A stretch of DNA of 64,000 bases from an uncultured Bacteroides sp. (GCF_963666545.1 NZ_OY762899.1:186001-250000), one strand, 5' to 3'; shown: positions 45,523-55,352, counted from the first letter of the stretch. Program-made: numbers and translations. Notes: generated by a model not told the origin, from the sequence alone.

Positions 45523-47436
45523 TTAAAAGACCGTTCCTTCTTCATTAAGTAATAGGATAGTGAGATCTCCGTGAGGTAGAAGTGGGGCAGCATGTTTCAT
45601 GCAATTTTCAAGTAATAAAGAGAAGAAGCGAGTTTGCTCATCAGTAGAAAGGAGTGTCCAAAGTTCGCGAGCAAGGGTTATATTACCTATAATATCGACC
45701 TTTTGAGATTCGCAACCAGACTTCTTGGCTATCTGTTGCAAAAAAGCTCTGTTCATCGTGGTGTTCTTGCTATGCGTATCGAGAAATCCTTCGGCCAACT
45801 TTACTGCCTTTCCAATCATAATACCTAAAGTAACTTTTCTGATATTTAGTTCGGAAGCAATCTTTAGAGTCTCGCCAATAAAGTTACCATAGTGTACAAA
45901 AGCTTGTGCAGGTAGTGTCGGGTAGATTTTGCGAACAGATCTCTCACTCTTTGCACCGGAATTAATCACTAGTCTGTCACTACCTGTAGCCTTGACTACT
46001 TCTATCTCTTTACGAATGGAATTAATAAATGCTTCCGATGAAAAAGGCTTTACAATACCTGAAGTACCAATAATGGATATACCTCCCTCAATACCCAAAC
46101 GTGGATTGAAGGTTCGTTTAGCTATTTCCGCACCAACAGGAACTGAAAGAGTAACAGTAACCGTTGTGAGGGAGGCTTCGAGTTCTGCAAGCAAAGCTCT
46201 AAGATTTTCCTCTATCATCTTACGAGGAGAGTGATTAATAGCAGGAGCATTAATCTCCAGCCCTAATCCTGGAAGAGTTATTCTCCCTATTCCTATTCCA
46301 CCACAAAGAATTATAATGGGATTTTTTTTTGCACCACCTGTTTTTTCATCTCTTCTAAGGATGATAGGAGAAGTGTCCGAAGAACTATTTATAGCATGAT
46401 TATTCTTGATTTCATCGTCACTAAGATTCTCATCACTGGTCGAAACCGTAGCAACAATTTCGATTCCGTTGGTAACGTCTGGATCATCTCCGGCATCTTT
46501 GATAACAATACTTGTGGCAGAATTGTCGGAAACAAGACGACTACAATTTACTGCCAGCGAGAGACTTTCTCCGTTGGGTAAAAGGATCGTAGCGCTATCT
46601 TGTTCTTTCTTTGTCAATACAGTTTTAAGCGCTGCCACAGAAGCTGCCGTAGCACAACTTCCAGTAGTGAATCCTGTGCGCAACGGAAAAAATCCGGGAA
46701 GAAATTGTTCGATAGTCCTACGCAAACCATGTTCTCCATTTACCGTAAAGAAACCATCTGGCAATAATGGACGTTTTATTACAAATACAGAAATGCCTAT
46801 TTGTTGCGCTGCTTTCACCTTCTCGATGAATCCGCCCGATTCTCCACTTTCCTTAGTAATGATCGCATCTGGTCGAAGTTCGTTCAGTAGTTTCTTTTCA
46901 TCTTCTTCAGGATGATAAAAGACGATTCGTTGAGAATTAAATCCTTCACTTACAGCCATTTGAACGGAAGATTCGCGTTGAAGCACACGAAACCAACAGT
47001 CGTGTTCCATCCAATAATCACGAAGTTTATTGATAGTTTGTACACCAGTAAGGGCCAATAAGCGTTGTATTCCCTTTAGTTTAAGTTTTTTTACAGCATC
47101 CTCATAATTTTCGCACCAAATAATCTCTTTATCTCGTGGAGGATAGATTCGTTCGTAACGTATCACCGGAATGCCTAGTTGTTCAGAAGCATCGGCAATC
47201 GTTTGGTGCAGTTGTACGGCAAACGGATGAGCAGCATCGATCAATAGGCGAATTTCTTTCTCCAGACAAAAACGAGTCATCGCATTTATGTCCATTCCAC
47301 CGGAAAGACGTATTCCATTGAGACAAGATACCTCCTGCCACTCTCCTTTGGTAGAGTAGTAATAAGGTTGTCCGGCTTCATCAACTACCTTAACGACCGC
47401 TTTCCCTTCTGTTGTTCCTCCGAAAATTAAAATCAT
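45523..47436 (-). CDS. cbiJD: Fused cobalt-precorrin-6A reductase (CbiJ/CobK) and cobalt-precorrin-5B C1-methyltransferase (CbiD)
   Basis: 637 residues. Residues 1 to about 245 are the NAD(P)H-dependent CbiJ reductase (MILIFGGTTEGKAVV, LIDAAHPFAVQLHQ, GVQTINKLRDYW, ITKESGESGG). From LRTGFTTGSCATAASVAALK to the end is CbiD, the S-adenosylmethionine-dependent C1 methylase with deacylation at C20 (GDDPDVTNG, GGIGIGRITLPGLG, TSGIVKPFSSEAF). The two catalyse consecutive steps, CbiD then CbiJ. An insert of about 30 residues between DPDVTNGIEIVATVSTS and the conserved GG is longer than usual. It overlaps the upstream gene by 4 bp and is the last gene of the B12 operon. Confidence 0.93.
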   Translation of the reverse strand: MILIFGGTTEGKAVVKVVDEAGQPYYYSTKGEWQEVSCLNGIRLSGGMDINAMTRFCLEKEIRLLIDAAHPFAVQLHQTIADASEQLGIPVIRYERIYPPRDKEIIWCENYEDAVKKLKLKGIQRLLALTGVQTINKLRDYWMEHDCWFRVLQRESSVQMAVSEGFNSQRIVFYHPEEDEKKLLNELRPDAIITKESGESGGFIEKVKAAQQIGISVFVIKRPLLPDGFFTVNGEHGLRRTIEQFLPGFFPLRTGFTTGSCATAASVAALKTVLTKKEQDSATILLPNGESLSLAVNCSRLVSDNSATSIVIKDAGDDPDVTNGIEIVATVSTSDENLSDDEIKNNHAINSSSDTSPIILRRDEKTGGAKKNPIIILCGGIGIGRITLPGLGLEINAPAINHSPRKMIEENLRALLAELEASLTTVTVTLSVPVGAEIAKRTFNPRLGIEGGISIIGTSGIVKPFSSEAFINSIRKEIEVVKATGSDRLVINSGAKSERSVRKIYPTLPAQAFVHYGNFIGETLKIASELNIRKVTLGIMIGKAVKLAEGFLDTHSKNTTMNRAFLQQIAKKSGCESQKVDIIGNITLARELWTLLSTDEQTRFFSLLLENCMKHAAPLLPHGDLTILLLNEEGTVF

Positions 47437-49277
47437 GCTTCTTCCTTATCGTCTTCCGAGCGGCGGAACAAATGAGTGAATTTAGATGAATACAAGTGCG
47501 AAAGTCCTTTCCTGTTGTCAATGGCATCACCGACCACAATCATCGTAGTAAGTGTTAGTTCGTTCTCTTTAACGATGCGGGCCAAATCTTTCAGTTCACC
47601 ACGAAAGATACGTTCGTCCTTCCACGTGAGGTGATAACATGCAGCGACCGGTGTAGTGGGTGGGTAGTGTTGTAATAACTCTTCCTGAACCTGATCAACC
47701 ACGGACGCGCTAAGGAAGATGCACATGGTGCTTTGCGAGCGAGCCAACAAATGCAACTTTTCTTTCTCCGGCATAGGAGTACGTCCTTCACCACGAGTGA
47801 GGATGATCGTTTGCACCTTTTCCGGAATGGTAAACTGTGATTGCAATGCTGCTGCCGCTGCCTGAAAGGAAGATATTCCCGGCGTGATGTGATAACTCAT
47901 GCTATGCTTGTCAAAGAAGGCCATCTGCTCTTGTATGGCACCATAAATACAGGGATCACCGGTATGAAGGCGGACAATGAATAATCCTTTGTCGTAAAAG
48001 CTCTTCATAAGAGCAAACTGTTCCTCCAGACTCATAGAAGCGGAACTGCGTACCGTTGCACCAACCTTGGCACAAAGTGTTAATTCGCGAGGAACCAGAC
48101 TTCCGGCATAGAGAATAAGATCAGCTTCCTGAAGCATTCGCTGACCTCTCACTGATACCAGTTCCGGATCTCCCGGACCGGCACCGACTATTTCTATGTG
48201 TCCGCTACGAAGTGCACTACTATCTAGCGCAAGTGCAAAAGTGAAGTTGTTATTTTCAGTCAGCATCCCTTTTTCTTTCTCTATCAGTAAGGGACCATTA
48301 GCCGCACTTTTCAAAGCAGATGCTTCGGCTACCCCATAAACTCCCGTAGCCTCAAAGACCCTTTCCGATGGATTGGGCACTTCTATCTCTTTCAATTCGT
48401 CGGCAGAATAAATATGAAGACAGCTTTGCGGAAACTCCTCGAACAGATGCAGCAATAATGGCTCATCTTTCTTCAGCTCTATGGTTGAAATACTTGATAC
48501 AGACTGCGCAGCAATTTTGTGATTAAGCAACTCTTTGTGAATATATGAGCCGATTCCATTGGGAGAACAATTTTTCCTGCATCCAATGCCCAGATGCATC
48601 ACCGCAGGATAGTAGGACAGCATAGGGGTGGCAGAAGAATAAATAAAAGGAGTTACCGCCAAAATCAATTGATAATCTTCTTGGATAATTTCATTAAAGT
48701 GATAGAATATGGTGATGTGATCGGGACAAGTTTGCTCCAAATACTGCGTACCACTATCTTTTATGTCAAGTAATAGAGCAGTCGGTTGCCCATTGACGAA
48801 AGCCGTTATTATATGATTCATGCTATCACCCGAGATAGAGCTAGTCCAGTTATATTTTTTCGCCAAAGTATCCAGCGCCCAAAGCCCATTATTATCGCTT
48901 TGAGTCGTAACAACAGCTTCTGCCCCCAGAATGGCTGCCACGTGTTGTGTCAGTTCGTTGGCTCCACCAATATGTCCTGATAACACAGAAACAACATAAC
49001 GTCCGGTGCTATCCACGTTGATAACAGCAGGATCGGTATACTTATCTTCCAAGCACGAAGCTATGCTACGAACACAAATCCCCATAGCGCCAATAAAGAT
49101 AAAAGCGTTGAAGTGGTGAAATTCGTCCTTTACAAAGTGCGCCAGATTTTCTATCTGTTCACACCCTTTTGCTTCTGTAATAGTGTAGATGCTACTCTCA
49201 GTTAGCTCCCGACAAATGGTTTGTGCGATTGGAAGACTCTTGGAAGAAACAAGTAAGATGGCTGTTTTCATTTTCAT
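47433..49277 (-). CDS. cbiGF: Fused cobalt-precorrin-5A hydrolase (CbiG) and cobalt-precorrin-4 C11-methyltransferase (CbiF/CobM)
   Basis: 614 residues. The first part, to about 340, is CbiG, which opens the ring lactone and releases acetaldehyde (FIGAMGICVRSIA, VVSVLSGHIGGANELT, GIGCRKN). From HIEIVGAGPGDPELVSVRG on it is an SAM-dependent tetrapyrrole methylase of the CbiF/CobM type (LILYAGSLVPRE, RLHTGDPCIYGAI, YHITPGISSFQAAAAAL). CbiF acts immediately before CbiG, so the fusion pairs sequential steps. A CxxN/C-rich GCRKNCSPNGIG stretch at the centre of CbiG is typical of the family. Begins 16 bp after cobL. Confidence 0.93.
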   Translation of the reverse strand: MKMKTAILLVSSKSLPIAQTICRELTESSIYTITEAKGCEQIENLAHFVKDEFHHFNAFIFIGAMGICVRSIASCLEDKYTDPAVINVDSTGRYVVSVLSGHIGGANELTQHVAAILGAEAVVTTQSDNNGLWALDTLAKKYNWTSSISGDSMNHIITAFVNGQPTALLLDIKDSGTQYLEQTCPDHITIFYHFNEIIQEDYQLILAVTPFIYSSATPMLSYYPAVMHLGIGCRKNCSPNGIGSYIHKELLNHKIAAQSVSSISTIELKKDEPLLLHLFEEFPQSCLHIYSADELKEIEVPNPSERVFEATGVYGVAEASALKSAANGPLLIEKEKGMLTENNNFTFALALDSSALRSGHIEIVGAGPGDPELVSVRGQRMLQEADLILYAGSLVPRELTLCAKVGATVRSSASMSLEEQFALMKSFYDKGLFIVRLHTGDPCIYGAIQEQMAFFDKHSMSYHITPGISSFQAAAAALQSQFTIPEKVQTIILTRGEGRTPMPEKEKLHLLARSQSTMCIFLSASVVDQVQEELLQHYPPTTPVAACYHLTWKDERIFRGELKDLARIVKENELTLTTMIVVGDAIDNRKGLSHLYSSKFTHLFRRSEDDKEEA

Positions 49278-49292
49278 CTATAGTGTATTAAA

Positions 49293-50495
49293 TTAGCATA
49301 TACGAACAGCCCCGATAATGTTTATGGGGTTAAATTGGTCGATAGATATACGCATATTTTGCGTTAAACTTAAGTTTGTGCAGTGTTGTATCGCTTCCAG
49401 AAATAGTTGTTGGCTCTCTTCAGAAACGGAATTGAACACGATGATGCCTCCCGGTTGCAGTATGCTATAAGCTTTTATCACGATTTCTTTCAATTTACCT
49501 CCATGTCCACCGATGAAGATAGCATCCGGGCGAGGGAACGAGGACAAATCGATTTCCAGAAAATCGCTAATAATACTGGTTATCCCAAGAGCACCCAGCA
49601 TACGGCTATTGGCACGCATGAGTTCTTCTCCTTCTTTGCGAATTTCGAAGGCGGTAACCAACAAATGTGGAAACTGTAGTTTAGCTTCTATCGAAACAGA
49701 GCCTGTGCAGAAGCCGATGTCCCAAAAAGAAGAGCGAGATTGCAGTCCCAAAGCACTGAGAGTGATAAGTCGGATGGGAGCTTTGGTGATCATCTTTTCA
49801 CGCCCGTTGAGATGCTGAAAGAACTTGTCGGGAATGCCGAATTGCCGTGCATTCTCATTCTTGTTCTTCACAAGTATCAGGTTATTGGGATGCTCAAAGA
49901 TAGTGTTTGCAGCCTCCTGAATCGTGAGTGTACGAATACGTTGCTTCTCTTCATTACCCAGATGTTCGCCTATATGCATCGCATAATTGCTATAATGATA
50001 TTCTAACATACGGGCAGCAATAGTAGCGGGAGTATGTTCTCGGTCGGTGAGTACGCCTATTTTAGAAGTGTGCTCAATCAATGCCCTGTCAAATTCATGC
50101 CACGGTCGCCCCGTGAGCGAAACAATGCGCATGTCTTCATACGGCAATAGCAATTGATGAGCTAATGTTTGCAGGGAATTGAATGTAGGATAAAGTTCTA
50201 CTTTTGCCTCAGGTAGTCGCTTAATAATGGTATTGGCAAAGCCAAAAAACAAAGGATCACCCGATGCGAAGACGATCACTTCCGAATGGTGAGCATATTG
50301 AGCAAAGACCTCATCCAGTGGTACAACGATGTTGATCCATTGAGCTCCTGCCGGTAGTAAATCTTGCACAATCTCCCGATGGCGAAGTCCCCCTGAGAAA
50401 ACTTTACTGTCTTTAATCAGTTGCACGACTTCCGGTTTAAAGTATTGTTGCCTGCTATCACTCAACCCAATGACTATAAATCGTTGTTTATTCAT
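49293..50495 (-). CDS. cobL: Bifunctional precorrin-6B methyltransferase/decarboxylase (CbiE-CbiT, CobL)
   Basis: 400 residues. The N-terminal CbiE part is a tetrapyrrole methylase (FIVIGLSDSR, VFSGGLRHREIV, VIVFASGDPLFFG). The C-terminal CbiT part has a Rossmann methyltransferase motif (FWDIGFCTGSVSIEA, IFIGGHGGKLKEI). Together they methylate C5 and C15 and decarboxylate the C12 acetate side chain, giving (cobalt-)precorrin-8. The ATG at 50495 overlaps the upstream stop as TGATG; the frame one codon longer begins with GTG. Confidence 0.94.
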   Translation of the reverse strand: MNKQRFIVIGLSDSRQQYFKPEVVQLIKDSKVFSGGLRHREIVQDLLPAGAQWINIVVPLDEVFAQYAHHSEVIVFASGDPLFFGFANTIIKRLPEAKVELYPTFNSLQTLAHQLLLPYEDMRIVSLTGRPWHEFDRALIEHTSKIGVLTDREHTPATIAARMLEYHYSNYAMHIGEHLGNEEKQRIRTLTIQEAANTIFEHPNNLILVKNKNENARQFGIPDKFFQHLNGREKMITKAPIRLITLSALGLQSRSSFWDIGFCTGSVSIEAKLQFPHLLVTAFEIRKEGEELMRANSRMLGALGITSIISDFLEIDLSSFPRPDAIFIGGHGGKLKEIVIKAYSILQPGGIIVFNSVSEESQQLFLEAIQHCTNLSLTQNMRISIDQFNPINIIGAVRIC

Positions 50496-51904
50496 CACAC
50501 GTCTCTCCCCGGTCTAAGTTGCTCGGCATCATTGTAACATAGAATGGCATTGACCAATGTAGCAGCCAGATTACTACCTCCTTTGCGTCCTTCAATAATC
50601 AACTTAGGAATCGCAGCAAAAGGCTTTACCATGTGTTTAGACTCTTCTACGTGAACAAAGCCTACTGGTGCAGCAATGATGCCTGTGGGTAAAGATTTGC
50701 CTTTGCGCACCAAGTTGCATAGTTCCATTAGTGCTGTAGGAGCATTCCCAAAAACAAAGATTGCTTCCGGATATTCTTCTACAGCCAGACGAATGCCTGC
50801 TTGTGTACGGGTAATTCCTTTAGATGCAGCCAACTCGGCTACTCTCTCGTCATGCAGATAACATTTCACTTCTATCCCCATGCGCTGCAAAGCACCTTTG
50901 CGTATACCCGAAGCCACCATAGTAACGTCTGTCACAATAGTCTTCACTTCCCCCGCATTCAGGCGTTGATATAAAGTTTCTACGGCCCCCTCGTCAGTGT
51001 AGAGAAGATTCTCCATCTCAAAATCAGCTGTAGTATGTATGGCATGTAGCAATGCCCACTTTCTGCCAAGCGGGATGTTTTTATTCTTTAGTTCGGCTTC
51101 AATCGTACGAAAACTACGAATCATTATCTCCTGCCCAATGCCTGCCTTGGCATCTGTTTGTTCTCTGTAATAGCCGCGAGGCGTAATAAAGCTACCGTTC
51201 CATTCGTAGGATTGCGAGTTACCTATTAAGATAACGGTAAACATATCCGCTTCGTCGGGATTGAAGTCATCTAGTGTAGTGACGCGTACTTGTTGTTCGG
51301 CTCGCCCTGCCTGGCGGACAATGCCCACAGGTGTTTCAGGAGATCGTCCTTCTCTAAGGAATAGTTCCTTTAGGCGATGCAACTGCCAGTATCTTCCTTC
51401 ACTGCGAGGATTGTAGATCGCAGTAACAAAGTCGGCCATAGCCGCAGCAATGATTCGTTTTTCAATACGTTCCCAAGGAGTCATAAGGTCGGAGAGAGAG
51501 AGCACACAGAAATCATGACCTACGGGTGCTCCCAGCAAACTGGCTGCTTTCTGAAAAGCACTGATGCCGGGAAGCGAAATGATTTCTATGTCACTTTCCC
51601 GTTCCCGTTTCATCTCATAGATGAGTGGTGCCATACCGTAGATGCCTGCATCACCGGAACTGATGACACAAACCGCCTTTCCTTCTTCAGCGTACACAAA
51701 TGCCTCTTCTGCTCTGGCACGTTCCCGCTTCATCCCCGAGTCTATGCAAATAGCGTTGGCAGAGAGATGAGACTCTATGAATTGAAAATAATAATTATAT
51801 CCCACTACAACATCTGCTTCGCGTACAGCTTGAATCACAGCAGGAGTAATATCCGCTTCGCTTCCAGGTCCAATGCCTGCTACTATAATTTTCCCTTTAG
51901 TCAT
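50495..51904 (-). CDS. cbiHC: Fused cobalt-precorrin-3B C17-methyltransferase (CbiH/CobJ) and cobalt-precorrin-8 methylmutase (CbiC/CobH)
   Basis: 469 residues. Residues 1 to about 240 are CbiH (IIVAGIGPGSEADITP, VVVGYNYYFQFI, VISSGDAGIYGMAPLIYE, TAIYNPRS), the ring-contraction methylase. The remainder is CbiC, which moves the C11 methyl to C12 to form cobyrinate; its catalytic histidine is in HAIHTTADFE, with VTDVTMVASGIRK and GFVHVEESK. The fusion joins early and late steps of the corrin pathway. CobJ enzymes often carry Fe-S extensions; none is seen. A possible internal promoter precedes it (51942-51949). Confidence 0.93.
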   Translation of the reverse strand: MTKGKIIVAGIGPGSEADITPAVIQAVREADVVVGYNYYFQFIESHLSANAICIDSGMKRERARAEEAFVYAEEGKAVCVISSGDAGIYGMAPLIYEMKRERESDIEIISLPGISAFQKAASLLGAPVGHDFCVLSLSDLMTPWERIEKRIIAAAMADFVTAIYNPRSEGRYWQLHRLKELFLREGRSPETPVGIVRQAGRAEQQVRVTTLDDFNPDEADMFTVILIGNSQSYEWNGSFITPRGYYREQTDAKAGIGQEIMIRSFRTIEAELKNKNIPLGRKWALLHAIHTTADFEMENLLYTDEGAVETLYQRLNAGEVKTIVTDVTMVASGIRKGALQRMGIEVKCYLHDERVAELAASKGITRTQAGIRLAVEEYPEAIFVFGNAPTALMELCNLVRKGKSLPTGIIAAPVGFVHVEESKHMVKPFAAIPKLIIEGRKGGSNLAATLVNAILCYNDAEQLRPGRDV

Positions 51905-51941
51905 TTTATAAAATGAAGTGTTTTTATAATCACTTGTTCTG

Positions 51942-51949
51942 CAAAGATA
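51942..51949 (-). promoter_or_regulatory. Possible internal promoter of the corrin operon
   Basis: Minus strand TATCTTTG, a perfect -7 element, in the only sizeable gap (49 bp) of the operon, 38 nt before the cbiHC ATG. No TTTG -33 box was found, so it may be fortuitous. Confidence 0.35.
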
Positions 51950-51953
51950 AATA

Positions 51954-52874
51954 TTAATCCTTTTCTACAGCGTAATGTTTCTTTTTATCAGTGATGCTCG
52001 CCAACTTATGTTTCAGGATGAAGCGAACGTGGTCTATAAATAAGTTTTGAATATCAGACACTTCACCCAGCCCTTGCATTAGTACGGAAACGAGCATTCC
52101 TTCTTTTTCAAGCGCTTGCTTCCAATCTATGGATATGTCGTTGTTGGCATGGTCTCCGGCTACAAACATAAAAGGAATGAGTGTCACCTCTTTCTCGCCG
52201 TTACGCTTCAACTGTTCCAGCATGTCATTGAATGAGGGATAGCCTTCTATAGTGCCTACATAGAAACCTTTATATCTCTCGGCTTTAAGCATATAGTCCA
52301 TCATCGTGTAAGAAGACGTACTGGGTGTATATGTGCCATGACCGACTAATATGGCAGCTCCGGATTTAGGTTTGTTTGCATTCAGAATACCTGCTACCCG
52401 ACGATAATCGTCAACGGTATAAAGCAACGGATTGCCGATGCGAATATCTTTGAAGAGAGGTGCAGCTTGTGCCACCTCGATACGCAGAGCTTCCATCTCA
52501 ATGCCTTCAATGATATTGGTGGACTGCACGATGATGTGCGTAAATCCTTCTTTATGCAGTTCGTAGAGTGCTTCAGTGGGAGAGAGTTTATTTTCACCAC
52601 GAACTTTTATACGTCTCATCACAATACGTGAGGTCCAAGCCTCACGTATTGTTAGTTCAGGAAAAGCAGTAGCCATCTTTTTGTTGATGGCATCAATGGT
52701 CAGTGCACGTGTATCGTTATACGTTATACCAAAATGCACCATCAGCAGAGCGGCTTTATCGCCGGGAAGCATTGTTGTCAGCATGTCCGATTCTATAAAG
52801 TTTCCTTCTTCACGGGCTTGGCTTATGGTTGCTAAAGCCAATGCCATAAAAAAAAGCATGATTGTTTTCGTCAT
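51954..52874 (-). CDS. cbiK: Exported sirohydrochlorin cobaltochelatase (CbiK type)
   Basis: 306 residues with a clear signal peptide (IMLFFMALALATISQA). CbiK inserts cobalt into sirohydrochlorin, the entry step of the anaerobic B12 route. Family histidines and neighbours are visible: ALLMVHFGITYNDTRAL, IIVQSTNIIEGIE, GAAILVGHGTYTP, VGTIEGYPSF and FMFVAGDHANNDI. Cytoplasmic CbiK lacks a leader, so this resembles the periplasmic CbiK described in Desulfovibrio. Because corrin synthesis is cytoplasmic, the location raises the question of its real substrate. It starts at the TonB receptor stop (TGATG) and is co-translated with it. Confidence 0.88.
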   Translation of the reverse strand: MTKTIMLFFMALALATISQAREEGNFIESDMLTTMLPGDKAALLMVHFGITYNDTRALTIDAINKKMATAFPELTIREAWTSRIVMRRIKVRGENKLSPTEALYELHKEGFTHIIVQSTNIIEGIEMEALRIEVAQAAPLFKDIRIGNPLLYTVDDYRRVAGILNANKPKSGAAILVGHGTYTPSTSSYTMMDYMLKAERYKGFYVGTIEGYPSFNDMLEQLKRNGEKEVTLIPFMFVAGDHANNDISIDWKQALEKEGMLVSVLMQGLGEVSDIQNLFIDHVRFILKHKLASITDKKKHYAVEKD

Positions 52875-55108
52875 CACTTCTTGAATTTAAGCAAAAGGCT
52901 TACGTAAACTGTACGCCCCGGAGTGAGACTGGCATAGTTTACGCCGTAAGGACGATCGTCCTTGTAGTTGAATATGTTATTGATACCTAAGCCCGGTTCG
53001 ATAAGGAAGTTCTTGCAACCATCGAATGTATGGCGGGTATTGAGATTCCAAAGGCCAAAACCGGGAGCCGATTCATCAACACCACTAGACTGTTGAAAAC
53101 GTTTGCTCTGGATGCGCCCGTTGATGTTGATGTTCAGTTTATAAGCATTCCACGCATGCACCCAGTTACCAGTTACGCTGCCTGTATGTCGGATGCTACG
53201 CTCTATCGCATTCCAAGTACCTTCCTGATCTTTCCCACGAGCATAAGCAAAAGTATAGCCTCCTCCGAGTGAGAAACCATAACCCAAATAAGCGTTCAAG
53301 TTTGTTTCAAACCCCTTTACCAAAGCTTTATCGAGGTTTCTATATTCTTTGTATGTCTTCAGTTTCTTAACAGCTTGCGCACCAAAAACAGCTGTCGCCT
53401 GTGCCATTATAGCTTCTTTCTCCTCTGTGGTCATAGCAGAAAGTAAAGTGCTCTTTGAACTAATCATATCATCGATAGAATTGATGTATGCGGTTGCGGA
53501 TGCTGTAAAACGATTGTTTACATACTCCACGTTGATTGAGCCATAATTGCTCTTCTCTGGTTTAAGGGTTGTATTTCCCACAGTTATCGTGCTACCACTT
53601 TTCATGTAATAGTAATAAAGTTCATCAAGTCCCGGAGCACGAAAACCACCCGAATAAGATGCACGGAGGTTGAAATCTCCCAACTTGTACATCAGCGAAG
53701 CCTTGGGCGTAAAATTGTTCCCGGCTGTTTCATGATGAACGTAACGCAATCCCACAATGGCTTCCAATCCTTTCAGCAAATGAATTTCTTCCTGAGCATA
53801 CACCGCTCCTGTATAGACACTCTTATCTACTAATGCGTCGGGACGTTTGAGTGCTTCATTGATATATTCCAGTCCTATCACACTTTTAAAACCTTCGGAA
53901 TGCTTAAACACTCCTTTCAAATTGGCATTATAGTAGTGTTGCCTTTTCACCATATTTTTGTCACCAATCTTGTAATTACCGCTTTCTACAAGATACTTAT
54001 AGGCCGTTTCATAATTATCATTAGTCACATCCAAGTTCAGATAAGAAGCATTACCCAAGAGATATTTAGCACCTACACCCAAGTTGTACGATTTATAAGC
54101 TAAGTTGTAATCATATCCGGTTACGGGACGATCGGTGAGGCGATTGTAGTATCCTCCTTCTGTATAGAGAGACAACTTACTAGTAGGCTCGAAGGTAAAC
54201 TTCTGATTCACTACATTTGCATAGTAACCCGAAGTGTTTGATTTTGCTGTGGCCTCGCCATCTTCATCAAGAGCATTCTGTTGCCAACCGTGTGCTTGCT
54301 GCCGTCTGTAAGAAGTGTATGAGCCAAACTTCTTAGTCGTTACGTCCGCACTGATGCCTTGAGTAAACTGACCGTATTCCTCAAAGTGCGTGTCGGAAGT
54401 AACGGTGAGTAAGTTCTTAGGATTTTCTGTAATAATGTTGATGACCCCCGCAATGGCATCCGAACCATAAAGAGCAGAACCGGCACCTTTCAGAATCTCT
54501 ATTCGCTTCACGTTGTTTATGTCGATGCGGGCAAGGTCGATGTTGTTGGACGTATCTCCCGTAAGCTTTTTACCGTTGATAAGGATTAGCACGTACTTGT
54601 TGCTCAATCCATTCATCATCAGGTACGAGCCCATTGCATTGCTCGAGAAAGAGAGAGATGGTTGCAGCATGGTCATTGCACTCTGAAAGTCAGTTACGCC
54701 CGCTTTCTTCATGTCGGCAGAACTGATTACCTCAATGGGCACAGGCGTTTCTTTTAGTTTATGATGCGTACCTGTTCCGGTTACCACCACTTGGTCGAGG
54801 TTAATGTAGGTGCTTCGCAGTTTAATCACCATGTTTTCTTTACTGCCATTCACTTTTAGTGTGGTAGGAGTGTAGTCCAGGCAGCTGGCACGCAATAGAT
54901 ACTGCCCGTCTTTTACATTCTTCAGTAGAAATTCTCCTTTGCTGTTTGTCGCACAGCCCATAGTAGTTTGTTCGAGGCGCACGCTGGCCCCCTTCACGGG
55001 TTTTCCCGTTTCGGCATTAATCACCATTCCGCTTAGCGTGATCTGCGCAAGCGAACTCATTACAACACAACCTCCTAAGAGGATTGTCAGTAAGCATCTT
55101 TTCTTCAT
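52874..55108 (-). CDS. TonB-dependent outer-membrane receptor under B12-riboswitch control
   Basis: 744 residues. Signal peptide (LLTILLGGCVVMSSLAQ), a carboxypeptidase-regulatory-like domain (LSGMVINAETGKPVKGASVRLE), a TonB box-like DQVVVTGTGT, a plug domain (PVPIEVISSADMKKAGV, ILINGKKLTGD, IEILKGAGSALYGSDAIAGVINIIT), and a 22-strand-type barrel with FNLRASYSGGFRAPGLDELYYY. It imports a large ligand using TonB energy. Its riboswitch and coupling to CbiK suggest a corrinoid, cobalt chelate or other tetrapyrrole. It is not a SusC-type sugar receptor, since there is no SusD partner. Confidence 0.88.
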   Translation of the reverse strand: MKKRCLLTILLGGCVVMSSLAQITLSGMVINAETGKPVKGASVRLEQTTMGCATNSKGEFLLKNVKDGQYLLRASCLDYTPTTLKVNGSKENMVIKLRSTYINLDQVVVTGTGTHHKLKETPVPIEVISSADMKKAGVTDFQSAMTMLQPSLSFSSNAMGSYLMMNGLSNKYVLILINGKKLTGDTSNNIDLARIDINNVKRIEILKGAGSALYGSDAIAGVINIITENPKNLLTVTSDTHFEEYGQFTQGISADVTTKKFGSYTSYRRQQAHGWQQNALDEDGEATAKSNTSGYYANVVNQKFTFEPTSKLSLYTEGGYYNRLTDRPVTGYDYNLAYKSYNLGVGAKYLLGNASYLNLDVTNDNYETAYKYLVESGNYKIGDKNMVKRQHYYNANLKGVFKHSEGFKSVIGLEYINEALKRPDALVDKSVYTGAVYAQEEIHLLKGLEAIVGLRYVHHETAGNNFTPKASLMYKLGDFNLRASYSGGFRAPGLDELYYYYMKSGSTITVGNTTLKPEKSNYGSINVEYVNNRFTASATAYINSIDDMISSKSTLLSAMTTEEKEAIMAQATAVFGAQAVKKLKTYKEYRNLDKALVKGFETNLNAYLGYGFSLGGGYTFAYARGKDQEGTWNAIERSIRHTGSVTGNWVHAWNAYKLNININGRIQSKRFQQSSGVDESAPGFGLWNLNTRHTFDGCKNFLIEPGLGINNIFNYKDDRPYGVNYASLTPGRTVYVSLLLKFKK

Positions 55109-55167
55109 TGATGTTTGTTAAAGAAGTTAATAAATAGCATTCCTGACCCCGGGAATACTTTATTACT

Positions 55168-55352
55168 ATGCTTTGCTTGGCAGGTTTCCTGACTATCCCC
55201 ATAGAAGAGCGACCTTCCCGTATCCGTTGTAAGTGGACACAGTGGCATGTTTGGAATGCTCTCTTTTTTCACTCTTAATTGGCATAAGAGTTTTGGGTTT
55301 TACAGTAGCGGGCACTGTTCCGGATTCACACCGGATTCCCTTTTATGCAATG
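55168..55352 (-). promoter_or_regulatory. Cobalamin (AdoCbl) riboswitch
   Basis: On the minus strand the conserved blocks occur in order: GGGAATCCGGTGTGAATCCGG, ACAGTGCCCGCTACTGTAA, GCCACTGTG, GGGAAGGTCG, and the B12 box AGTCAGGAAACCTGCC (55179-55194). A GTATTCCCGGGGTCAGGAATGC hairpin between the aptamer and the start codon is probably the expression platform. It controls the TonB receptor and presumably the whole corrin operon. Its minus-strand -7 element TAACTTTG is at 55385-55392. Confidence 0.96.

Noticed and set aside
55017-55202. 61-codon ORF upstream of the TonB receptor
   Set aside because: It is made of the B12 box and expression platform of the riboswitch.
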